Translations under genes and position numbers: made by a program
DNA from: Paraconiothyrium sp. Pb-2020
Lineage: Eukaryota; Ascomycota; Dothideomycetes; Pleosporales; Didymosphaeriaceae
Direction: 5' to 3'
DNA length: 64,000 nucleotides
Assembly (NCBI GenBank): GCA_022419385.1
Contig: JAJUBI010000001.1
Coordinates: 5,952,001-6,016,000, forward strand
The notes under the pieces: model-generated
What the model was told of the DNA's origin: nothing
The model's database searches: none
What the model saw: the letters and a program-made list of their open reading frames with translations, nothing else
Shown: piece by piece, positions 57,957-64,000 of the stretch
Position numbering within the stretch: the first letter of the stretch is position 1
Layout: every line of letters begins with the position of its first letter

Positions 57957-58964
57957 TCAAAGACAAGGCTTGATTCCATCCTTAATCCAACTCTTCGCCC
58001 ACTTCAGCCAGTCAACCTCTTGCGGTTTGGGAACATAGTAATCAATCGCTACATCCGTAGTAACCTTCCCATTCGGGAATATGCAGAAATTGTTGATGCC
58101 GGAGAAGAGACGATCCAGGGGCACAGAGCTGGACCGCCCAAGCTCGAACAGAACACGATCCACAGTTCTGCTGGATCGATAGGTATGGCTAAAGTGAGGA
58201 TCTGTTTCATTGAGGGGGCTGTCGTCGTTTCGAAGTGCGAATGTCAGAGCAGCGCCAATGTGGAAGAATGCTTCGAATTTAGCGCGATTGGACGGTACTT
58301 CACTGATAGTGAATTCTTGCGCCACGTATTGGACTTCGATGTGAGGGTTCGCCTTGCAGAAGTTGACAATGGTGTAGATTACAGCCTCTGAGTTTGCGCC
58401 TGTGTAGGTGAAGCGCATGAGGTGTGTGACTGATCGTACACGAACAATCCTGAGCCAAGAGAAATGGGCTGGCGGGCATGCATTACGGAAGGCAAGGAGG
58501 CCTTCTACAGAGAATCTATCGAAGCGCATGTGTTTCGACCAGGTAGTGGGAAAGTTGATAGTGTTGAACTTCAGTTCGAGACCTTTGGTATCATAACGCA
58601 GCTGGCGATTGACGAATTGGAGCTGATTGAACGATCGGTATGCGACGGCCTTCTCGAATTTCATCATGCAGTGCTCGGATCGCACGATCTTCGGCTGCCC
58701 CTTAACATAGGCCCTTGGTGGCATGACACAAGTCAAGGGTTTGTCGGATGTCAGGACATACTTGTAGATAGCGTTTCGGATCTCAGCAGGCCACTTGAAT
58801 AGGCCGATAGGCTCGCGTCCCGTCGCTGGGAAACCTGCTGAATTATCGATGGGGCCATACGGAGAGGAAGAAGTCTTGGTCTGGTCGCTTCGATCCATGC
58901 CCGAAGAAATTGTCTCTTGGTGGCGACCCAATAACTTGGTGAATAACTTGGTGAGTGCTGCCAT
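57957..58964 (-). CDS. 2EXR/F-box-like fungal protein
   Basis: A single exon of 335 residues. The landmark IGLFKWPAEIRNAIYKYVLTS (about 52-72) and FNQLQFVNRQLRYDTKGLELKFNTINF follow the pattern of a very large dothideomycete family of unknown function, often labelled F-box-like or 2EXR. The rest is alpha/beta without recognisable catalytic motifs. A leading basic segment (LFTKLLGRHQ) precedes the domain. It is the same family as the broken copy at 7091-8109, though clearly diverged from it. Confidence 0.82.
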   Translation of the reverse strand: MAALTKLFTKLLGRHQETISSGMDRSDQTKTSSSPYGPIDNSAGFPATGREPIGLFKWPAEIRNAIYKYVLTSDKPLTCVMPPRAYVKGQPKIVRSEHCMMKFEKAVAYRSFNQLQFVNRQLRYDTKGLELKFNTINFPTTWSKHMRFDRFSVEGLLAFRNACPPAHFSWLRIVRVRSVTHLMRFTYTGANSEAVIYTIVNFCKANPHIEVQYVAQEFTISEVPSNRAKFEAFFHIGAALTFALRNDDSPLNETDPHFSHTYRSSRTVDRVLFELGRSSSVPLDRLFSGINNFCIFPNGKVTTDVAIDYYVPKPQEVDWLKWAKSWIKDGIKPCL

Positions 58965-59170
58965 GGTGGTCGGTAGTTGAAGTACCTGTCCGGATGGTGT
59001 TGGTCTTTGGTGGGAGAAGGGAGAGGGGATTTTATAGCCTTAAGAGAGAGAAGGAGCCCACACGCTAGCCTTACGGGGGGAGGCAGTATTCACTTGGTTC
59101 ACGTCAATGGCTCGTGCTCTTCATCATCTACCCATACGCAGAATTTCACACCGTGAAGAACCGATGCATA

Positions 59171-59761
59171 ATGAAAACCGACGGCCAAGATGCACACATT
59201 GCAGCAGGCTACACCACCGAAATAGGTATCATTTCACGAATATCTGTTCTATGAATTATTAACACACCTTGCATGCGGGTCTTGAAATCAAGTGCTGTGA
59301 TACGGGCGAAGAAGGACCTGAGATACGATTTTCCCGCGATTTTAGTGATGCCTAAGACTGAACCAGGAATACGCATTGACGGGGGGAGGGGGTTGGCGTC
59401 TACAGGAACAACATTCAAAAAATTGGCAGAGAAAGTAAGTTTCGATTGGCTCTTATGTTATTTTCTAGCAGTCTAATCAGCAAAGGGAAAATCTAGTTAT
59501 ACCATTGTTGGTGATGCATTTGAGGTGATTAGAGCTGCTAATTATGAACGTCGAAAGGCGATCATGCGGACGAATATTGTTGATGGGCGTGAGAGTCCAG
59601 CTGGAAAGGCGTCAACAAACTCGAGGATGCCTTTGCTTTCAGTGCTGTCTTCCATTAGATCTATCTTGCCAACTCGTTCGGTACCACCGAGAACCACCGT
59701 CAAGAACCCACCTTACTTCCATGACTCTTACGCCACTGTGATTGAGACACCGCGCTTATAG
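59171..59761 (+). CDS. Small spliced fungal protein, unknown function
   Basis: Three exons, 59171-59225, 59346-59434 and 59486-59761, encode 139 residues. Exon 1 gives MKTDGQDAHIAAGYTTEI. Exon 2 gives PKTEPGIRIDGGRGLASTGT. Exon 3 gives GKSSYTIVGDAFEVIRAANY and onward, ending SYATVIETPRL. Splice sites: GTATCA to TTTTAG (120 nt) and GTAAGT to CAAAG (51 nt), both keeping the frame. The composition is Ser/Thr/Gly/Lys-rich and looks coding throughout. I do not know the family; no membrane or secretion signal. Because its exons are short, it is easily missed by length-based gene finding. The 120-nt first intron is the least certain part. Confidence 0.6.
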
Positions 59762-60158
59762 TGACAATTATACCTCCGGTAACAGCACACGTTTCATGTA
59801 ATCCGTAATCCATACATTATTCTTACAATAGAAGGTAAACAGCCCTTCCATAGGGTATCATATCGTCTAACATATCTTAAACACAAAGGAAACCGCATCG
59901 TGTGCATACAATACAGCCTCGCACCGGCAACACCCAAGCGGCCAACAACATCAAAACCAGCGGCAGCGATATCGCACTGGCGCGTCGCGGGGAAGCGAGC
60001 GCTCGGTAGTACGTCCAGAAGATGGAACCGCTATATCGCAATCAGTATGATCCCATAGACATCCAATGGGACCACGACTCACCGCACAAGCTGTGTCCTA
60101 CCCACTTCGATTTTGCCGTTTCTACTCCAATGCTCTACCCCTCGGCCCCATAATCCGC
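59762..60158. other. Intergenic between convergent genes
   Basis: About 400 bases of 3' sequence. No gene was seen. Confidence 0.5.
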
Positions 60159-61061
60159 TCATCTGTCATCGCCAGCAATATAAAAGCTCCTCATCCCACT
60201 CAACCGCCTCGACTTCCTCCCATTATACACCTTCGCCAACCACTCCATGCCCGACCAATCCATAGTATCCTGCCCCCTCTCCACTCTAACCGTATCCGCT
60301 ACCACCGCTACAGGCGGACTTGCCACGCTACTTCCTTCTTTCACATCCGCATCCTCCCTCCCTCTAACCTTCTTTTCCTCATCCTCAACTTCCATCGCGC
60401 CCCGACAAAACCAGCTCCGTCGATCGAACCAGCTGTTCACCTTTGGCGGGCGTTCGTGGGTAGAGTACACACTCTTCCCGCGCGTTTTAACGGAAGCCAT
60501 GCTCTTGCGATACACAGTTGAGATGGATGACTTGCGGGAGGAGTAGAAGCTTTTCTCCTCTAGTGTCGCGACGCTCGGCGGTCGTCGAGGGGAGGGCTGA
60601 CCTAGTTCGAACACCGCTTTCTCGGTTGCAGAGAGTTCGAGGAACGCGGGCTTTTCCTTTTCCTTTTCCTCGACGGGAGAGGAAAGCTCTGCGAAGTGGG
60701 GTTGTACTTCGATGGGCGAGAGCTCGGGGAGTGCGCTGGAGCGCATGTGGATGGGCGAGCTGATGCGGCTTTTGAGTGTTTCGGTGTCTATTTGGACCTT
60801 TTCGGCGGGGGAGGATGGGCGTATGGAGGAGATGGGGGTGCGCCAGCAGAACCAGGTTCCTGTCCGGCCGCGCTGAACGCCGAGGTAGAAGATCAGGGAT
60901 GCGAGGATGAGGACGGATAGGGCTATTGCGAAGCCAATGCCGATGTTGCGTGATGATGGTGAGCGCTTGTGGAGGATGTAGGTTTCGGGAGTGATGGGCG
61001 AGGCGGTGATGGTTGGGAGTATGGAGGCGAGGAGTAGGAGGAGCGACGTTGGGAGCGACAT
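60159..61061 (-). CDS. Single-pass membrane protein, unknown function
   Basis: A single exon of 300 residues from the ATG at 61061, which directly precedes a signal peptide (MSLPTSLLLLLASILPTITA). The frame stays open upstream to 61157, but that part has no signal. After a short lumenal segment comes one membrane helix (IGIGFAIALSVLILASLIFYL). A long cytosolic tail rich in Ser, Pro, Glu and Lys follows, with many SP sites (SPIHMRSSALPELSPIE) and basic Ser clusters (SSRKSSISTVYRKS). The layout resembles fungal cell-surface sensor or anchoring proteins, but the short outer part argues against a Wsc/Mid2 sensor. No introns needed. Confidence 0.75.
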   Translation of the reverse strand: MSLPTSLLLLLASILPTITASPITPETYILHKRSPSSRNIGIGFAIALSVLILASLIFYLGVQRGRTGTWFCWRTPISSIRPSSPAEKVQIDTETLKSRISSPIHMRSSALPELSPIEVQPHFAELSSPVEEKEKEKPAFLELSATEKAVFELGQPSPRRPPSVATLEEKSFYSSRKSSISTVYRKSMASVKTRGKSVYSTHERPPKVNSWFDRRSWFCRGAMEVEDEEKKVRGREDADVKEGSSVASPPVAVVADTVRVERGQDTMDWSGMEWLAKVYNGRKSRRLSGMRSFYIAGDDR

Positions 61062-61768
61062 GGTGTCGAGCCGGCCGCGTATGTGATGATTATCGGGTGT
61101 GCGCGAGTGTTGATGTTTGTGTTCGCGAGGGTTCAAGCACTGAAACCCCGTCGTCAAGTCTAGACATTAGATTATGGAGATAGATTGTACTCGACTCTGG
61201 GAAATCGAGGCGGAAGCTCCTTACATATCGACACAACATCCAACCCTGCTGCGCCGTGCCGTATGGTTCGGCGATTGATAACTGCTGCTTTAGGTTAGCC
61301 CGAATCCGTTGTGGGTGAATTTGCGAGGCTGACGTTAGCTTCGACCCAAAAGGCGGCGAAACACGACCAACAATTGCGGCGCCGCTAAACCCCTGCGAGC
61401 AGACTGTTCCCGAGTAGGAAGAGGAGGAGTTTATGTTGTTACTACATGGGGGCTGGGGGCGTTAGCCAAGCGTTTTGGTCTTGGACCTGCTTCGAGTGAT
61501 GCATCAATAAGAATGTTGAAGACTAAGACAAGATTGGAATGAGTGCATAATCCTGATGAAGACTTATAATCTTGCGACCTTTTACTAGGACATGCAGCGC
61601 GGAAAACTCAGTCGATCTGAAATTTGTGAAATTATTGCATCACCAGTGATTTTTTCTGACGACGGTCAGAGAACGCCCGCATGAGCCTCATCGCCCTAGC
61701 GACTAAGGTACGAATGGGTGCTCATTGGACAACGTACGAGCTTACCATGCACAGACCTTTTGTTCCAT
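61062..61768. other. Intergenic, upstream of the membrane protein
   Basis: About 700 bases with no gene seen. It contains the presumed promoter of the membrane-protein gene. Confidence 0.45.
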
Positions 61769-62097
61769 CTACTTGAACCAAATGGGGAATTCGGGCATGA
61801 GGCCGTAGTGAGGGCTAACCGCATTCAGATAAAGGATGCCCGACATGCAGACCTGGTTCCCGGTTGGTGCGCGACGGCCTAACACACAGCCTCTGGTACC
61901 TGCATATTCGGCGTTGCACAGGCTGTCTTGCGCACTGGGTTTCAAGTCAGGGAATGGAGAAGGAATGTCAGCTTTGTAATTGGAGAACGAAAAGAGGAAT
62001 GTTGAAATAGTTGAGTCAGGCCTTCTGTAATGAGCATTCTGGGAAAGCCTGAGTACGTACATGATCTATGTGAATGAAAAAGCGGGCGATCAAGCAT
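61769..62097 (-). CDS. Possible small protein with three cysteines
   Basis: The end of the minus frame at 61769 reads DSLCNAEYAGTRGCVLGRRA and on to GLMPEFPIWFK, which looks coding. A possible model has exon 1 at 62097-62061 and exon 2 at 61971-61769 (donor GTACGT, acceptor ACAAAG), giving 79 residues. The start and the first exon are weak. It might instead be an unspliced frame or a remnant. No signal peptide in this model. Confidence 0.25.
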
Positions 62098-62240
62098 ACG
62101 TGTACTTAATGAAACATGCAGATAATGAGAGTCGAATAATTTCGCGCACCGAGGTATGCTGTGCCGTACCGACCAAGACTTTTTACGAGGACGCGATCGA
62201 AAAGAGAAGTATGGAAAGTCCGGCGGCACAGCACGTCGAG

Positions 62241-63499
62241 TCAAGCACCAACAGTGGCCGGCGGGGAGAAGAAGGCCTCCGAAAGTCTTCGCAGAGTCAG
62301 CGGGGCTTGCATCCCGGTTGTCTTCACTGCACCGTTGACAGGAGGGGAGTACAATGGGTCCAAGCTTTCGCTATCATGATCATTAGCGACTTTTCGTCTT
62401 CACTTGGGTCGGGTACTTACATTTGCATCAGATCACTAGGAGACGGCGAACTCTCTTTGTTGGCTTTGTCGGCTTCTTTCTCGTCGAACGCGAAATAGTC
62501 GCCCTTTGACCTGAACGGAGTTACGGTCGCCTTTGGCGTGTCATGTACAATGGGTGTGGGCGGAATCGTCGTCAACAAGGTATGGGGATGATCTGTGTAC
62601 GTGGGCATCTTTGTTGGACACGAAGCGCTGATGCTAAGCCGTAAGCCCCTCGGGTTTGCCTCAGGTATAGACATCGAGCTGGTGCGGCCGGACTTAGTAA
62701 TATTGACTGGCGGAGGGCCCATGTTTTGAGAATGGGCAAAGGCTCTCTTAATCAGCCCCCCGAACGCTGATGCTGTAGATGAGTTCCTGCTGCGAAAGCC
62801 GGTTCCACCGGGCTCCGACGAGCTGCCTGCTGATGAGATGCTAAGGTTGCGCGAAGAATTGGTTGATATGCTCGCGCGTTCCATAAGACTGAATATTCCT
62901 CGTAAGGCTGAAATTGCAGCATCCACGGAACTCTGGATGCTGTTCCATGAGTATTCGAGACGGATGAAGTCATCGAGATTGTCCTCGATAGCTTCCATTT
63001 CATTCAGGCAGACACAGACTGCATCCGCAATGATGGTCGTTCCCGTGATCCAGGCGTTGGCGACGGCGTCCTGACAGTGGACAGGCTGGGCATGGATGAG
63101 CTGCACCGCTGAATTGGCGGTCTTGTCAATGGCATGGTCTGCCATGTCGCGTTGCTGGCAGATGTCAACTCGTAGGAGGGATCGTCGACTGGAAGGGGAA
63201 TTATCGGCCTTGTACATGGTAGACTTTGCGCCGTCGTAGACCGCTTTAAAGGCATCTTGGTGCACGTAGGCGATCCCGGCATTGAGGTTGTCGAGCGTTG
63301 ATAGGACTGAATCCGCATCGTTTCCGAGGACGGAGTGGAGAATTGCCACGTGATCCGTTCCATCAATGATGGCGTGTGCCTGGAGCGTCTTGAAGAATGT
63401 GAAGTCGTTCGTTCGACGGGCTGCATGAAGATTGTGTCTGACGAGCGCTATGCGTTGAGACCAGTGCAGCCGAAGGGTTGAGTCAATGACCATTATCAA
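62241..63499 (-). CDS. Fungal protein of unknown function, helical N-terminus
   Basis: Two exons, 63499-62421 and 62370-62241, encode 402 residues. The first 220 residues are predicted helical and charged (RTNDFTFFKTLQAHAIIDGT, DNLNAGIAYVHQDAFKAVYD). A Ser-rich linker (ISTNSSRNLSISSAGSSS) follows, then a C-terminal part rich in Pro/Thr/Ser. The 50-nt intron (GTAAGT to GATAG) adds a tail beginning IESLDPLYSPPVNGAVKTTG and ending SEAFFSPPATVGA, which also looks coding. No catalytic motif, membrane helix or targeting signal is seen. I do not recognise the family; a scaffold or regulatory role is only a guess. Confidence 0.7.
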
Positions 63500-64000
63500 G
63501 ATATCTGTTAATTGGAATCATACAGCGAGCCGCAGATGCAGTACGGCACTTGTTAAACCTAAGATTCGAGTGAGGTGCGGTGCTGTAGCGAAGTCGGAAG
63601 GCTGGCAATTATGTACCGCACCCACGAGCCTGAAATAGGCACATATCATATAATGATGAGCCAGCAACGACGTATTCGATCATCGATACTCAGGTTCCTG
63701 AAAGTGCCGTAATTCGGAATGGATAAGCCGTTGGAGTATCCATAAAGCAATGGTCACACCAAGAACAACGGCTGGAGAGACAGATCGACGTATACCGCAG
63801 AAGGAAGAACAACATGGTCATCCTGATGCGCTAGGAAGAGAGTCGCTTTGTTGTCTACTCAGAAGGAAAGCAGCGTAGCATCCCATACGCTTTTTGTGTG
63901 AGACATGTCTGTAGGTTAGTAACGCATGTCTTATGCACCATGGCTGTCATCGGAGCATGGCATGTTCTGGACGTGCATAGGGCTGAGACATGGCGCTTCT
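63500..64000. other. Upstream region at the window edge
   Basis: About 500 bases of presumed promoter for the gene at 62241-63499. No other gene was seen. Confidence 0.45.

Overview
The window is nuclear DNA of a filamentous ascomycete (Pezizomycotina), most likely a dothideomycete. Nearly every gene carries 45-70 nt GT-AG introns with fungal branch-like CTRAC motifs. The gene content is fungal: two HET proteins, two '2EXR/F-box-like' proteins, an AA9 polysaccharide monooxygenase, a GH43 glycosidase, a DUF6055 metalloprotease and an MFS transporter, among housekeeping genes (OXP1, SLD5, CDC25, POL5, UBP14, ISU1, SUB1). The class-level placement is inference from gene style, not from a marker search. 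I saw no tRNA, rRNA, CRISPR array or complete transposon.

Layout. 1-7 kb: the 3' tip of a gene, then about 6 kb of non-coding DNA holding a degenerate array of promoter-like units. Each unit has a TATA-like element, a CTCGCTGCTCGAG/TTCTTCACAC block and two ACTAAAA boxes 33-34 nt apart. 7-10.4 kb: a frameshifted 2EXR-like gene and a conserved fungal membrane/zinc-binding protein. 10.6-19 kb: 5-oxoprolinase, then two divergent HET-domain genes. 19-25.3 kb: gene-poor DNA around a secreted GH43 enzyme. 25.3-39.5 kb: a dense housekeeping block (GINS subunit Sld5, Cdc25 phosphatase, Pol5, Ubp14, Isu1). 39.5-47 kb: a fold-back element, an MFS transporter read in one frame with a trypsin-like domain, a divergent tail-anchored fungal family protein, and a hotdog thioesterase. 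47-64 kb: Sub1/PC4, a secreted HEYGH metalloprotease, a small GPI-type protein, an AA9 LPMO, a proline iminopeptidase, a second 2EXR-like gene, and several small or uncharacterised proteins.

Functional themes. Replication and cell cycle (Sld5, Cdc25), rRNA transcription/processing (Pol5), ubiquitin recycling (Ubp14), Fe-S assembly (Isu1) and transcription (Sub1) sit in the conserved centre. Secreted degradative enzymes and non-self-recognition-type genes lie in the looser flanks. All exon coordinates were worked out by hand from splice motifs and frame continuity. The most striking points are the ACTAAAA array, an apparent AT-AC intron in ISU1, and the in-frame protease-like/MFS fusion.
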